Below, one piece after another: positions 1 through 9,367 of a stretch of DNA of 51,653 nucleotides; positions within the stretch are counted from its first letter, which is position 1; every line of letters starts with the position of its first letter. The position numbers and the translations under genes were made by a program. Under the pieces are notes generated by a model. That model did no database searches. It worked only from the letters and a program-made list of their open reading frames with translations, and was not told the origin of the DNA. The DNA is taken from the NCBI GenBank assembly GCA_020135845.1, contig JACHTQ010000010.1:1-51653 (forward strand), in the 5' to 3' direction. Origin of the DNA: Campylobacter sp. W0018 (GTDB lineage Bacteria; Campylobacterota; Campylobacteria; Campylobacterales; Campylobacteraceae).

Positions 1-37
1 CTCTGCCTTCAAATCTAAAAATATCTTAATTAAATAT

Positions 38-55
38 AAGCAAGAAGTGTTCCAA
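38..55 (-). promoter_or_regulatory. Sigma-54 promoter reading out of the left edge
   Basis: On the minus strand the sequence reads TTGGAACACTTCTTGCTT. GG (at 53-52) and GC (at 41-40) are separated by exactly ten bases, as in the flgH and flgG2 promoters further along this window. Transcription would start near base 28 and run leftward. No minus-strand ATG occurs between there and base 1, so the driven gene lies outside the window. The gene is unknown but is likely a flagellar or other RpoN-dependent gene. Confidence 0.75.
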
Positions 56-237
56 ATTTGTTTTAACTATGATTTTAAAGTAAACTTTTTCACATATAAT
101 TTTAAATTCATAAAAAAACTTAAAAAACAATAAATATTTTTTTTCATTTTTTTAAACTCAAAGCACTATTTCATAGGCTTTTCATAAGAAAATCACATTG
201 TGAAAACTTTGTGAATAAAATGTATTTTTTTAAGATC
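56..237. other. Non-coding AT-rich spacer
   Basis: This 180-base stretch lies between the 3' end of msrA and the leftward sigma-54 promoter. It is almost pure A/T runs with no credible ORF, tRNA or strong hairpin. No clear U-tracted terminator for msrA can be picked out. Confidence 0.5.
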
Positions 238-744
238 TTAATTGGATAATTTATCTCTTATAAGTTGTAATTTTGGAGCAATAACAAATTGGCAATAACT
301 TTGATTTGGATTTTTTGCGAAATAGTTTTGATGATAGGATTCCGCGGGATAATATTTGTTTAATTTGTAGATTTGAGTTACTATAGGCAAAGAGTAGTTG
401 TTTTCTATCTTTTCAATAAAGTTTTTAATTAGAATTTCATCATTTTCATTTTCGTAAAAAATTGCAGATCGATACTGAATTCCTATATCAGCACCTTGTT
501 TATCTATGGAAGTAGGATCATGAATTTTAAAGAAGATGTCTAAAATTTCTATAAGAGAAATTTCTGCATCGTTGTAGTTTAGTTTAATAACTTCAATATT
601 GCCATCACCAGAGCATACGCTTTCATAGGTTGGATTTTCAGCCCCTCCTGTATATCCAACTTCGCTATATACAACGCCTTTAATGTTTTCAAATACAGCT
701 TGTATGCACCAAAAGCATCCACCACCTAAAATAATACTTTTCAT
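238..744 (-). CDS. msrA: Peptide methionine-S-sulfoxide reductase MsrA
   Basis: This enzyme reduces the S-epimer of methionine sulfoxide in proteins, repairing oxidative damage in the cytosol. The N-terminus carries the family signature GGCFWC at residues 8-13, with Cys10 as the expected catalytic residue. The YHQNYF segment near residue 137 is also typical. At 168 aa it is a stand-alone MsrA with no fused MsrB domain. It is the last gene of the minus-strand run aspS-adk-ppa-msrA. A 36-base gap containing a stem-loop separates it from ppa, and its own ribosome site (AAGGAAA) lies within that gap. The call is secure; the resolving-cysteine arrangement was not worked out. Confidence 0.95.
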   Translation of the reverse strand: MKSIILGGGCFWCIQAVFENIKGVVYSEVGYTGGAENPTYESVCSGDGNIEVIKLNYNDAEISLIEILDIFFKIHDPTSIDKQGADIGIQYRSAIFYENENDEILIKNFIEKIENNYSLPIVTQIYKLNKYYPAESYHQNYFAKNPNQSYCQFVIAPKLQLIRDKLSN

Positions 745-756
745 ATTTTCCTTGAT

Positions 757-777
757 ATTAGCCTAAAAAAGGCTAAT
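757..777 (-). terminator. Stem-loop between ppa and msrA
   Basis: ATTAGCC (757-763) pairs perfectly with GGCTAAT (771-777) around an A-rich loop, directly after the ppa stop codon on the minus strand. There is no good U-run after it on that strand, so it may be a partial terminator or an mRNA 3'-end stabiliser that lowers msrA expression relative to ppa. Confidence 0.45.
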
Positions 778-780
778 AAT

Positions 781-1299
781 TTATTTGTAATTTTTGATCG
801 CTTTTTCTAGAATTTCAATTGCAGTATCTGTATCTTTGAAATCTTGCACTTTTACCCATTTATTTGGTTCAAGAATTTTGTAGGTTTCAAAGAAATTTTT
901 AATTTTATTTAAGGTTGCTTGAGGTAAATCAGTATAAGATTTGATATTATCATATCTTGCGTCAATTTTTGAGCTTGGAACAGCTAAAAGTTTTTCATCC
1001 ATTCCACTTTCGTCTTCCATGATTAAAACACCAATTAAGCGGCAAGGAATAACAGCTCCAGCTTGAATAGGATATTCATTTAAAACCAAAATATCAACAG
1101 GATCGCCATCATCAGCTAGGGTATTTGCGATAAAACCATAATTTGCAGGATAAAACATCGCGCTTGCCATCACGCGATCAACCATAATAGCGCCACTATC
1201 TTTATCGATTTCATATTTGATATTTGATCCATAAGGAATTTCGATCACGGCGTTGATTTTATTTGGGATGTCTCCAATTGTGATTTTGCTTAAGTCCAT
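781..1299 (-). CDS. ppa: Inorganic pyrophosphatase (family I)
   Basis: It hydrolyses pyrophosphate to two phosphates, pulling biosynthetic reactions such as aminoacylation and nucleotide polymerisation forward in the cytosol. The metal-binding signature DGDPVD is at residues 64-69, and the 172-aa length is the usual size of the bacterial hexameric family I enzyme. It lies 12 bases downstream of adk. Pairing with adenylate kinase and AspRS makes sense, as all handle AMP or PPi from adenylate chemistry. The ATG start is preceded by AAGGAGAATAA, a strong ribosome site. Confidence 0.97.
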   Translation of the reverse strand: MDLSKITIGDIPNKINAVIEIPYGSNIKYEIDKDSGAIMVDRVMASAMFYPANYGFIANTLADDGDPVDILVLNEYPIQAGAVIPCRLIGVLIMEDESGMDEKLLAVPSSKIDARYDNIKSYTDLPQATLNKIKNFFETYKILEPNKWVKVQDFKDTDTAIEILEKAIKNYK

Positions 1300-1311
1300 A
1301 TTTATTCTCCT

Positions 1312-1887
1312 TTAAATGCTTTGAATTTTTTTAATTAATTCTTTCATATCTGCAACAATAGGTTCTATTGTGCGTTCTCCATCGATAATAAAATGAAGTT
1401 TTTTATCTTGATAAAATTTTTGAATTTCTTCTAAAGGCTCGGTATAAACTTTCATTCTATTATAAAACACTTCTTCATTGTCATCAGCTCCGCGATTTCT
1501 GCCTAAAACTCTATCTTTGGCTACTTGCTCGCTTACGCGTACCTCGATCACACCTTTAAGCTCTATTTCGTTTTGGGAGCTTAAAACTTTATCAAATTCG
1601 GTCATTTGCTCAACGCTTCTTGGATAACCATCGATAATAATTGTTTTTGTTGGAGCGTTTTTAAGTGCTGAAACTATAGTATTTACAACCACATCTAAAG
1701 GAACTAAATTTCCTTTAGAGATAAAGCTATCAATTGTTTTTCCAAGTTCGCTTCCGCTAGCAACTTCTTCTCTTAATAAATCACCTGTTGAATAATGGGT
1801 GATATTAATATCTGATTGGGCTATAAGGCTAGCATCCGTAGTTTTTCCACTTCCAGGTGCCCCTATGATTAAAAATAATTCTTTCAT
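1312..1887 (-). CDS. adk: Adenylate kinase (short type)
   Basis: It interconverts ATP + AMP and 2 ADP. The P-loop GAPGSGKT is at residues 9-16. DGYPRS around residue 86 and the short LID ([11 protein letters not shown]) lacking the zinc-type insert mark the short bacterial form; 191 aa fits. It overlaps the end of aspS by four bases (ATGA), so translation is probably coupled. It feeds AMP produced by aminoacyl-tRNA synthesis back into the ADP/ATP pool. Confidence 0.97.
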   Translation of the reverse strand: MKELFLIIGAPGSGKTTDASLIAQSDINITHYSTGDLLREEVASGSELGKTIDSFISKGNLVPLDVVVNTIVSALKNAPTKTIIIDGYPRSVEQMTEFDKVLSSQNEIELKGVIEVRVSEQVAKDRVLGRNRGADDNEEVFYNRMKVYTEPLEEIQKFYQDKKLHFIIDGERTIEPIVADMKELIKKIQSI

Positions 1888-3635
1888 TTTATATTCTCCC
1901 TTAATTTGATTCCTAATTCTCTTAAAGCTTCTTTATTTGGCTCTGATGGTGCGTCTGTCATAAGACATTGTGCCCTTTGTGTTTTTGGAAAAGCGATAAC
2001 CTCTCTTATGCTTTTTGATCCAGTAACTAGCATGATAAGTCTATCTAAGCCTATAGCGATACCGCCATGAGGTGGAGCTCCAAAACTTAAAGCATCGAGT
2101 AAAAATCCAAATTTATTTTTTTGTTCATTTTCATTGATATTTAATTTTTTGAAAACTTTTTGCTGGATATCGTTTTTATGAATTCTAATACTTCCTCCGC
2201 CTAATTCTACTCCATTTAAAACCACATCATAGGCAATAGAATAAATCTCTTCAATATCTTCTTCATCAATATTTTTTGGCATAGTAAAAGGATGATGCAT
2301 AGCCGAATAAGTTCCATCATCGTTTTGTTCAAACATAGGAAAATCAACAACCCATAAAAATTCTAATACATCAGGATCGATTAATTTTAATTCTTCTGCA
2401 AGGAAAATTCTAAATCTTCCCATATAATCAAGAACAGTTTTTTTAACTCCAGCTCCAAAAAAGACAACATCTCCAACTTCTAAATTGCAGCGTTTACTAA
2501 GTTCTTGTAAATCAGCTTCATCAAAAAATTTACAAAGTGGACCTTTAAGACCATCTTCTTTAACTTGTATAAAGGCTAAGCCTTGTGCTCCAAATTTGCG
2601 AACAAAATCTTCAAATCTTTGCATTTGTCTTTTTGAAAAGATAGTATCTCCTTGCGGAACGCGTATAGCTTTGATACGGTTTTTCTTTGTATCTTTAGCG
2701 ATATTTGAGAAAATTTCATTGTTAGATTTAGCAAAGATATCGATTACATCTATAAATTTAAGATCAAATCTCAAATCAGGTTTGTCACTCCCATAAAGCT
2801 CCATAGCTTCTTTATATTGCATGACTTTAAAAGGGGTCTTAATTTCTTTTCCACAAGCCTTAAAAATGTCTTTCAAAAAGGTTTCAGCAACCATCATAAC
2901 GTCTTTTTGTTCACAAAAACTCATTTCAACGTCAATTTGGGTAAATTCAGGCTGTCGATCCGCTCTTAAATCTTCATCCCTAAAGCACTTTGCGATTTGA
3001 AAATAACGATCAAAACCACTACACATTAAAAGTTGTTTAAATAATTGCGGACTTTGAGGCAAGGCATAAAATTCACCTTGATGGACGCGAGAAGGGACAA
3101 GATAATCTCTCGCTCCTTCAGGTGTAGCTTTAGTTAAAATAGGGGTTTCAACTTCTAAAAATCCCATATTAGCTAAAGAATTTCTAGCCGCTATACAAGC
3201 TTTAGATCGTAAAGAAAAATTTTCATAAAGTTTAGGATTTCTTAAATCTAAAAATCTGTATTTTAATCTTAATTCTTCATTAACGCTTTCATCGGCGATT
3301 GCAAAAGGAGGAACCGCGCTTTCATTTTCTATAATGAGCTTGCTAACAACAACTTCGATTTCACCGGTTTTTAATTTAGTATTAACAAGTCCTTCTCCAC
3401 GAGGGCGAATTTTGCCTTCAGCAATAAGCACAAATTCATTTCTAGCACGTGAAGCGATTTCGTGAGATTCTTTGCTATCATTTGGATCACAAACAAGTTG
3501 TATGATGCCACTACGATCTCTTAAGTCTATAAAAATGACTCCTCCGTGATCGCGGTAGCTATTGACCCACCCACAGAGTTTAACCGTTTCTCCAACATTG
3601 GAAATTCCCAAGTCTGTATTGTAATGACTACGCAA
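1884..3635 (-). CDS. aspS: Aspartyl-tRNA synthetase
   Basis: This class II synthetase of 583 aa has an N-terminal OB anticodon-binding domain (about 1-105, with [10 protein letters not shown] and FIDLRDRSG). The catalytic core carries motif 2 ([20 protein letters not shown], about 215-235), a bacterial GAD insertion, and motif 3 (GIAIGLDRL near 525). The start codon is TTG, seven bases after AAGGA; no ATG lies nearby. Epsilonproteobacteria commonly use a non-discriminating AspRS that also charges tRNA-Asn for GatCAB amidation. Whether this one does cannot be read off by eye. It is the first gene of the minus-strand operon, divergent from the NAD kinase gene. Confidence 0.97.
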   Translation of the reverse strand: MRSHYNTDLGISNVGETVKLCGWVNSYRDHGGVIFIDLRDRSGIIQLVCDPNDSKESHEIASRARNEFVLIAEGKIRPRGEGLVNTKLKTGEIEVVVSKLIIENESAVPPFAIADESVNEELRLKYRFLDLRNPKLYENFSLRSKACIAARNSLANMGFLEVETPILTKATPEGARDYLVPSRVHQGEFYALPQSPQLFKQLLMCSGFDRYFQIAKCFRDEDLRADRQPEFTQIDVEMSFCEQKDVMMVAETFLKDIFKACGKEIKTPFKVMQYKEAMELYGSDKPDLRFDLKFIDVIDIFAKSNNEIFSNIAKDTKKNRIKAIRVPQGDTIFSKRQMQRFEDFVRKFGAQGLAFIQVKEDGLKGPLCKFFDEADLQELSKRCNLEVGDVVFFGAGVKKTVLDYMGRFRIFLAEELKLIDPDVLEFLWVVDFPMFEQNDDGTYSAMHHPFTMPKNIDEEDIEEIYSIAYDVVLNGVELGGGSIRIHKNDIQQKVFKKLNINENEQKNKFGFLLDALSFGAPPHGGIAIGLDRLIMLVTGSKSIREVIAFPKTQRAQCLMTDAPSEPNKEALRELGIKLRENIK

Positions 3636-3669
3636 TTTTTTTCCTTGAAATTAAAATAATTATTTTAAA

Positions 3670-3675
3670 ATTATA
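3670..3675 (-). promoter_or_regulatory. -10 box of the aspS operon
   Basis: TATAAT on the minus strand, 35 bases before the TTG start of aspS and preceded by A/T-rich sequence. It is divergent from the nadK promoter; the two -10 boxes are only 33 bases apart. Confidence 0.5.
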
Positions 3676-3705
3676 GTATTTTTATTCTTTTGCTTAGCTA
3701 AGTTT

Positions 3706-3714
3706 TGTTATAAT
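3706..3714 (+). promoter_or_regulatory. -10 box of nadK, giving a leaderless mRNA
   Basis: The box TATAAT (3709-3714, preceded by TTG) ends only six bases before the ATG at 3721. The normal -10 to start-site distance puts the first transcribed base at or next to the A of ATG. No ribosome site is present. Confidence 0.6.
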
Positions 3715-3720
3715 TTTTCC

Positions 3721-4578
3721 ATGCAAAACAAAATAGATTATAAAAATATTAAGAGAGTAGGGCTCATTGTTCGTTTTAATTCGGATCTTGACAATGAAAT
3801 ACGTATTTTAGAAAATATTTTAAAGAAGTATAATGTTGAACTTTTGTTTTTTAAAAACTCTAAAAATCCGAATTTATCACATTATGATATCGATGAATTG
3901 TTTAAAATTTCTGATTTTATTATTTCTTTGGGTGGTGATGGAACTTTGATTTCTGTATGCCGTAAAGCTTGGGAATATCATAAAGCTGTTTTAGGGATTC
4001 ATGCAGGACATTTAGGTTTTTTAACGGATTTTAAAATTGATTATGCTGAGGAATTTTTTCAATCTTTTTTTCTAGGTGATTTTAAAACGGAAAATCCTTT
4101 TTTTCTTAACGTTAGCTTAAAACAAAAAAATGGTCAAAAAATAAAAAATTACGCCTTTAATGACATTATCATAAAAAGAGAAGATCAAGCCTCTATGGCA
4201 CATATTGAAGTTTATTATCAAGATAAAAAATTTAATGAATATTTTGGAGATGGATTGATTGTTGCTACACCTGCTGGATCAACTGCTTATAATTTAAGTG
4301 CCAATGGTCCTATAGTTTATACTTTAGCTCAAGTTTTTATCCTGACTCCAATTTGTTCTCATTCCTTGACACAAAGGCCTATTGTATTGCCTAAAGGATT
4401 TGAATTGGAAATTAGGGCGAAAGGATGCATGTTTTCTATAGATGGACAAGAAAATTATAAAATGGATGATTTTAAAAGCATTAAAGTAGGTTTAAGTCAT
4501 AAAAGTGTCACTTTGATTCGTCCAAAAAATCGAGATTATTTTCAAATTTTAAAAGAAAAACTAAATTGGGGAAGTTAA
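3721..4578 (+). CDS. nadK: NAD kinase
   Basis: It phosphorylates NAD+ to NADP+, the only route to NADP in the cell. The diagnostic GGDGT motif is at residues 71-75, and the second conserved block [19 protein letters not shown] is near 177-195, typical of the PpnK/NadK family. Length is 285 aa. The start has no Shine-Dalgarno sequence because a TATAAT box lies immediately upstream, so the message appears leaderless. It overlaps recN by one base (TAATG). Pairing of nadK with recN is widespread in bacteria. Confidence 0.97.
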   Translation: MQNKIDYKNIKRVGLIVRFNSDLDNEIRILENILKKYNVELLFFKNSKNPNLSHYDIDELFKISDFIISLGGDGTLISVCRKAWEYHKAVLGIHAGHLGFLTDFKIDYAEEFFQSFFLGDFKTENPFFLNVSLKQKNGQKIKNYAFNDIIIKREDQASMAHIEVYYQDKKFNEYFGDGLIVATPAGSTAYNLSANGPIVYTLAQVFILTPICSHSLTQRPIVLPKGFELEIRAKGCMFSIDGQENYKMDDFKSIKVGLSHKSVTLIRPKNRDYFQILKEKLNWGS

Positions 4579-6101
4579 TGATCAATAGAATTTTGATAAA
4601 AGAAAATTTGGGTTTTAAAGAAGCAAAGCTTGAAATTTCACAAGGACTTACTGTTTTTACTGGGCTTAGCGGAGTTGGAAAATCTGTACTATTTAAGGGT
4701 ATTTTATCCGCTTTTGCTCTAAGCGATAGTGAGGCTAAACTTGTAGAACTAGAACTCGATGATGAATTAAATTTGGAAGAATATGGAATAGAAAGCGAAG
4801 AAGAAAATGTTTTTAAACTTTTAAAAGAAAAAAATACAAAATATTTTATTAATAACCAAAGCATTGCTAAAAAAAGTTTGCAAAATTTAAGTAAAAGTTT
4901 TATTAAGCATCTTAGCGCTAGGGAAAATAACGAATTTAGCAATGAAAAATTTTTGAGAATTCTAGATGCTCTAGAAATACAAAATAATCCTCAATTTGAA
5001 AATTTTTTAAATGAATTTAGAGAAGATTTTAATCATTACACTCGATTTTCCGAAGAATTAAATCAAATTTTAGATGAAGAAAGAAAAATCGAAGAATTAA
5101 AAGAAGTAGCAAGTATTCAAATTGAAAAAATTCAAAGCATTAATCCAAAAATAGGGGAATATGAAGAATTATTAGAGCTTAAAAAAAAGCTTTCTAAAAA
5201 GGATAAATTAGATGAAGCGTGGCAAAAAGCTAGTGTAATTTTTGATTTAGAAAAAGTTGTGATCGATGCTTTAAATTTAAGCGATAAGGATCCAACTTTT
5301 TTTAGTGAATGTTTAAATGAATTACGTTTGATTTCAGAAAGTCAAAAATTAGAAGATTTGGATTTTGATATTGAAAAAATACTTGATAGGATAGAAAATT
5401 TATCCTTTTTAATTAAACGTTATGAGAGTATTGAAAATGCACTAGAAATTTTAGAACAAAAGAAAAAAGAACTCGAGCATTATGAAAATCTAAGTTTTGA
5501 AAAAAAAGAGCTTGAGAAAAAATTTGAAAAGGCAAAAGACAAAATAGAAAAAAGTGCAAAAATTCTAACCCAAACGAGAAAGAATAATCTAGAAAAATTG
5601 CAAAATTGCTTAAATGGATATCTAAAAAATCTTTATATGAAAGATGCTGTTTTGAATTTAGATGAAAGTAAAATGATATCTTTTATGGGTAAAGATGAGA
5701 TTAGTTTAAATATTAATTTAGCTAATTTGAAAAATTTAAGTTCAGGGGAGCTCAATCGCTTAAGACTTGCATTTATAGCAACGGAATGTAAAATTTTAGG
5801 TCAAGGTAATGGGATATTGTTTTTAGACGAAATTGATGCTAATTTAAGCGGTAAAGAAGCGATGAGTATTGCTAAAGTGTTAAATGAGCTTTCAAATTTT
5901 TATCAAATTTTTGCTATTTCGCATTTACCACAACTTTCTTCTAAAGCGCATAATCATTTTTTAGTTGAAAAAAAAGGTGATGAAAGTTTTGTTAAGAAAT
6001 TAAATCAAGATGAGAGAATTAAAGAACTTGCTAGAATGGTAAGCGGAGAAAAGATTAATGATGAGGCTTTGGAATTTGCTAAAACTTTATTTAAGTCTTA
6101 A
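4578..6101 (+). CDS. recN: DNA repair protein RecN
   Basis: This SMC-like ATPase acts early in recombinational repair of double-strand breaks. Walker A GLSGVGKS is at residues 29-36, followed by a long helical coiled-coil middle. The ABC signature (LSSGELNRL, about 390) and Walker B ([11 protein letters not shown], about 418) come last. The start is the ATG overlapping the nadK stop; upstream in-frame TTG at 4566 would lie inside nadK. At 507 aa it is somewhat shorter than the roughly 550 aa of E. coli RecN, mostly in the coiled coil. Confidence 0.95.
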   Translation: MINRILIKENLGFKEAKLEISQGLTVFTGLSGVGKSVLFKGILSAFALSDSEAKLVELELDDELNLEEYGIESEEENVFKLLKEKNTKYFINNQSIAKKSLQNLSKSFIKHLSARENNEFSNEKFLRILDALEIQNNPQFENFLNEFREDFNHYTRFSEELNQILDEERKIEELKEVASIQIEKIQSINPKIGEYEELLELKKKLSKKDKLDEAWQKASVIFDLEKVVIDALNLSDKDPTFFSECLNELRLISESQKLEDLDFDIEKILDRIENLSFLIKRYESIENALEILEQKKKELEHYENLSFEKKELEKKFEKAKDKIEKSAKILTQTRKNNLEKLQNCLNGYLKNLYMKDAVLNLDESKMISFMGKDEISLNINLANLKNLSSGELNRLRLAFIATECKILGQGNGILFLDEIDANLSGKEAMSIAKVLNELSNFYQIFAISHLPQLSSKAHNHFLVEKKGDESFVKKLNQDERIKELARMVSGEKINDEALEFAKTLFKS

Positions 6102-6121
6102 GCGGATTTTTTATTTAAGCG

Positions 6122-6130
6122 TGCTATAAT
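6122..6130 (+). promoter_or_regulatory. Extended -10 box upstream of cbrR
   Basis: TGCTATAAT, an ideal Campylobacter extended -10, sits 50 bases before the cbrR start. It is the likely main promoter for the ten-gene run to PBP2. Confidence 0.65.
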
Positions 6131-6180
6131 TTTATTCTTACATTAAAATTTAGCTTTAATTTTTAAGGTGTGTTAAAATT

Positions 6181-7425
6181 ATGGATAAAAAAATTTTAAT
6201 TGTCGATCATAATAAAATGCTTGGAAAGCTTTTGGCTAAAAAAATCCAATCAACTTTAAATTATGAAGTTGATATCGTTTTTAGTTATACGGAGGCAAAA
6301 GAATTATCCTCTAATAAATATTTTTTAGTTTTTGCTGAATTATATTTACCAGATGCTCCAAATGGAGAGATAGTAGAGTTTCTTTTAGAAAAAAAACTAC
6401 CTGTGATTGTTTTAACCGCTAATAATGATAAAGAAGTGAGAGATGACTTTTTAAAAAAAGACATAATGGGTTATATTTTTAAAGAAAGCAGTACTTGTAT
6501 CGATGATATTATAAATTCTATATCTAATTTAGAACATCACTTTGGAACTAAAATCATTTTAGCTTTAAGCAAACTTCCTGAACGTAATGAAATTAAAAAG
6601 ATTTTAACTCAAAGACATTTTAATGTTTTAGCTGCTGCTCATGGAGAAGAGGCTATGAGTTATTTAAATGATAATGAAGATGTACGTCTTATTATCGCAG
6701 ATGTTAATATGCCAGTCATTAGTGGGAGCGAACTTTTAAATGAAGTTAGAAGTCGTTTTAGCGAAGAAGAATTGGGGGTAATTCTTTTAGGCGATAAAAA
6801 TGATACCTTAGAAGCTGATTTATTTAAAAATGGTGCTAATGAATATTTAATAAAGCCGATTAAAAGAGATAGTTTTAATTCTCGCTTGGATCGATGTTTA
6901 GCTTATATGGAAAATATGGAATTTTTAAATACTTACAATAAGCTTGATCCTGTTTCTGGCGTAAAAAATTATGAAGCTTTAATGGATGATATTGAAACGT
7001 ATTTTAATGAGATTATGACTAAAGAAGAAGATTTTGCTTTGGCTTTTTTAAATATTGATAATTTAAAGTCTTTAAATGAAAATTACGGTTTTGAGGCAGG
7101 CAATAAGGTGATTAAAATTTGCGCGAATGAAATTGTAAATGAAGTTAAGGGTAGGGATATAGTGGGAAGATACACCCCTGAAAAATTTTGTATCTTATTA
7201 AAAAATATTTCTCATGAAAAAGCTGTGAAAATTTTATCTTGCATCCGTGTTAATATTAAAAAAGTGGGAATTTTGATTAATTTAGATGAAGTGTTTTTCA
7301 CTGCTTCTATTGGAGTAGTTTTTGGCAAGAGCAAGGATAAATTTGATCACTTAGTTAAAGAAGCATCTAAGGCGCTTGAACTAGCCAAAACTAATGGGAA
7401 AGATCGAGTGGAAGTATGTTCTTAG
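6181..7425 (+). CDS. cbrR: Double-receiver response regulator with degenerate GGDEF (CbrR-like)
   Basis: The architecture and position match C. jejuni Cj0643, the bile-resistance regulator CbrR. Two receiver domains occupy about 1-118 and 122-240, followed by a GGDEF-type domain (about 255-414). Receiver 1 has Glu53 where the phospho-acceptor Asp is expected (FAELYLP) but keeps the switch Lys101. Receiver 2 has an acceptor-like Asp174 (IIADVNMP) and Lys225 but lacks the usual acidic pair at its start. The GGDEF motif is replaced by TPEKF (332-336), so diguanylate cyclase activity is unlikely. The output is probably by protein contact or ligand binding. It overlaps tatD by ten bases. Confidence 0.9.
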   Translation: MDKKILIVDHNKMLGKLLAKKIQSTLNYEVDIVFSYTEAKELSSNKYFLVFAELYLPDAPNGEIVEFLLEKKLPVIVLTANNDKEVRDDFLKKDIMGYIFKESSTCIDDIINSISNLEHHFGTKIILALSKLPERNEIKKILTQRHFNVLAAAHGEEAMSYLNDNEDVRLIIADVNMPVISGSELLNEVRSRFSEEELGVILLGDKNDTLEADLFKNGANEYLIKPIKRDSFNSRLDRCLAYMENMEFLNTYNKLDPVSGVKNYEALMDDIETYFNEIMTKEEDFALAFLNIDNLKSLNENYGFEAGNKVIKICANEIVNEVKGRDIVGRYTPEKFCILLKNISHEKAVKILSCIRVNIKKVGILINLDEVFFTASIGVVFGKSKDKFDHLVKEASKALELAKTNGKDRVEVCS

Positions 7426-8234
7426 AACTTGAATTTAAAGATAACTTAAAAATTATCGATACTCATTGTCATATTGATAGTGATGTTTTTAAAGAAGATT
7501 TGGATGCGCTTTTAAAACATTCTTTTAACAATGGAATTGAAAAAATAATCATACCTGGTGCGCATATTAAAGATCTTCCTTATGCTGCAGAATTGGCACA
7601 AAAATATGATAGGGTATATTTTGCAGCCGGAGTGCATCCATATGAAATTGATAATTTTGATGAAAATATTTTAAGACAATATTTAAAACAAGAAAAATGC
7701 GTGGCAGTGGGCGAGTGCGGATTGGATTATTTTCGTTTTCAAAGCGATGATTTAAAAGAAATAGAATACCAAAAAAATCTTCAAAAACATTGTTTTAAAA
7801 TTCAGCTTGAATTAGCAAAAGAGTTTAAAAAACCTGTGATTATCCATACAAGAGAAGCTAATAATGACACCTATGAAATTTTACATCAATATTCTAAAGA
7901 TCTTGTCGGTGGAGTTTTGCATTGCTTTAATGCAAGTGAACATTTACTTCGTCTTAGCGATGAGGGTTTTTATTTTGGAATAGGTGGAATTTTAACGTTT
8001 AAAAATGCTAAAAAATTAGTGGAAATTTTGCCTAAAATTCCAAAAGATAAATTACTCATTGAAACCGATGCTCCTTATTTAACCCCAGAGCCTTATCGAG
8101 GGAAAAGAAATGAACCTTTGTTAACTCAATTAGTGGCTAATAAAATGAGTGAGATTTTAAATTTATCAAGAGAAGAGCTTTTGGCAATTTGTTTAGACAA
8201 TTCTAAAAAATTATTTTTTCAAGGTAGTTTATGA
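7416..8234 (+). CDS. tatD: TatD-family metal-dependent hydrolase
   Basis: This is a TIM-barrel amidohydrolase of the TatD/YcfH family, members of which act as metal-dependent DNases. Metal ligands are visible: DTHCHID near residue 16, GECGLDY near 98, IHTRE near 145, HCFN near 169 and ETDAPYL near 219. Length is 272 aa. The ATG lies inside the end of cbrR, and the stop overlaps the next gene (ATGA). The exact physiological substrate of this subgroup is not established. Confidence 0.93.
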   Translation: MFLELEFKDNLKIIDTHCHIDSDVFKEDLDALLKHSFNNGIEKIIIPGAHIKDLPYAAELAQKYDRVYFAAGVHPYEIDNFDENILRQYLKQEKCVAVGECGLDYFRFQSDDLKEIEYQKNLQKHCFKIQLELAKEFKKPVIIHTREANNDTYEILHQYSKDLVGGVLHCFNASEHLLRLSDEGFYFGIGGILTFKNAKKLVEILPKIPKDKLLIETDAPYLTPEPYRGKRNEPLLTQLVANKMSEILNLSREELLAICLDNSKKLFFQGSL

Positions 8235-9367
8235 GAAAAATATTATTACTATTGTTCTTTTTTAATTTTCTTTTTGCGCAAATTAATACTCCAGAATTTT
8301 ATGAAAGACAAATAAAAATTTTAAGAGATTTAGATATAGAATCAAATTTTATCAGCAACTTGGTTTTTGTTCAAAGCCAACAGGATATAAAATCAAAACA
8401 TACTAAAACTTTAATTGATGGAATGCAAAATTTTTCAAAAATAACTCCTATGATAAGAAAGATACTATCTGAACAAGAAGTTCCTGAAGAAATTTTATAT
8501 TTAGCCATGGTTGAATCTGGCTTAAAGGTTAATAGTGTTTCTAATGCTAAAGCTGTTGGAATTTGGCAATTTATGAAGCCCACAGCTAAGAATTTGGGGC
8601 TTAGAGTGGATGCTTATGTTGATGAAAGAAGAGATCCTGTAAAATCAACTTATGCGGCCATTGATTATTTAAAGAGAATGAAAGCAGAGTTTGGTAAGTG
8701 GTATTTGGCCATTTTAGCTTATAATTGCGGCAATGGAAAATTGCATCAAGCTATAAAAGAAGCAGGAAGTGATGATTTAAATGTTTTGCTTGATTCAAAT
8801 AAGAGATATCTTTCTTTAGAAACTCGTAATTTTTTGCGCAAAATTTTAACCCTTTCGTTTTTAGCAAATGATAAGGATTTTTTATTATCAAAAGATGCTT
8901 CTTTGGTAAACTATGCTTTAAGTAATGATTTTATTAAAGTAGATACTCCATCTTCGGTTTCTTTAAAAGATATAGCTAAAAATTTAAATATAAGTTTTGC
9001 TACTTTTAAAAAATATAATCCTCATTTTAAACATAACTTTACACCACCAGGAAAAGGATATTATATGTATATTCCTTTAAACAAAGTGGCTTTTTTTGAC
9101 AAGTATTTTAAAGAAAATAAACTTGCAAAAGTTGATACAACTATACCTATGACTAAAGTTTATACTGTAAAAGCGGGTGATTCTTTATATAAAATAGCAA
9201 AAAATCATCATGTGAGTATAGATAGCATTAAAGAATTAAACCGTATTTATAAAAATCGTTTAAGTATTAATCAAAAAATTATAATACCAATAAAGGAGAA
9301 CAAAAATGCAAACATTAAAACAGCTCAAAGCGACTCTAAAAATTATTCCAATTTTATCCGTCATTAG
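8231..9367 (+). CDS. mltD: Membrane-bound lytic murein transglycosylase, MltD-like
   Basis: It cleaves glycan strands of peptidoglycan in the periplasm. A signal peptide covers residues 1-16. A goose-type/SLT lysozyme domain spans about 75-190 with the catalytic Glu95 in AMVESGLK, followed by GIWQFMKPTAK. A LysM-like repeat (about 240-285) and a clear LysM (about 311-353, YTVKAGDSLYKIAKNH) bind peptidoglycan. There is no lipobox. The last 62 bases overlap the start of rlpA in another frame; the two enzymes act on the same polymer. Confidence 0.93.
   Translation: MRKILLLLFFFNFLFAQINTPEFYERQIKILRDLDIESNFISNLVFVQSQQDIKSKHTKTLIDGMQNFSKITPMIRKILSEQEVPEEILYLAMVESGLKVNSVSNAKAVGIWQFMKPTAKNLGLRVDAYVDERRDPVKSTYAAIDYLKRMKAEFGKWYLAILAYNCGNGKLHQAIKEAGSDDLNVLLDSNKRYLSLETRNFLRKILTLSFLANDKDFLLSKDASLVNYALSNDFIKVDTPSSVSLKDIAKNLNISFATFKKYNPHFKHNFTPPGKGYYMYIPLNKVAFFDKYFKENKLAKVDTTIPMTKVYTVKAGDSLYKIAKNHHVSIDSIKELNRIYKNRLSINQKIIIPIKENKNANIKTAQSDSKNYSNFIRH

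Noticed and set aside
2485..2796. Plus-strand ORF of 103 codons inside aspS
   Set aside because: Antisense shadow of a strongly conserved synthetase; composition is that of reversed coding sequence and there is no ribosome site.
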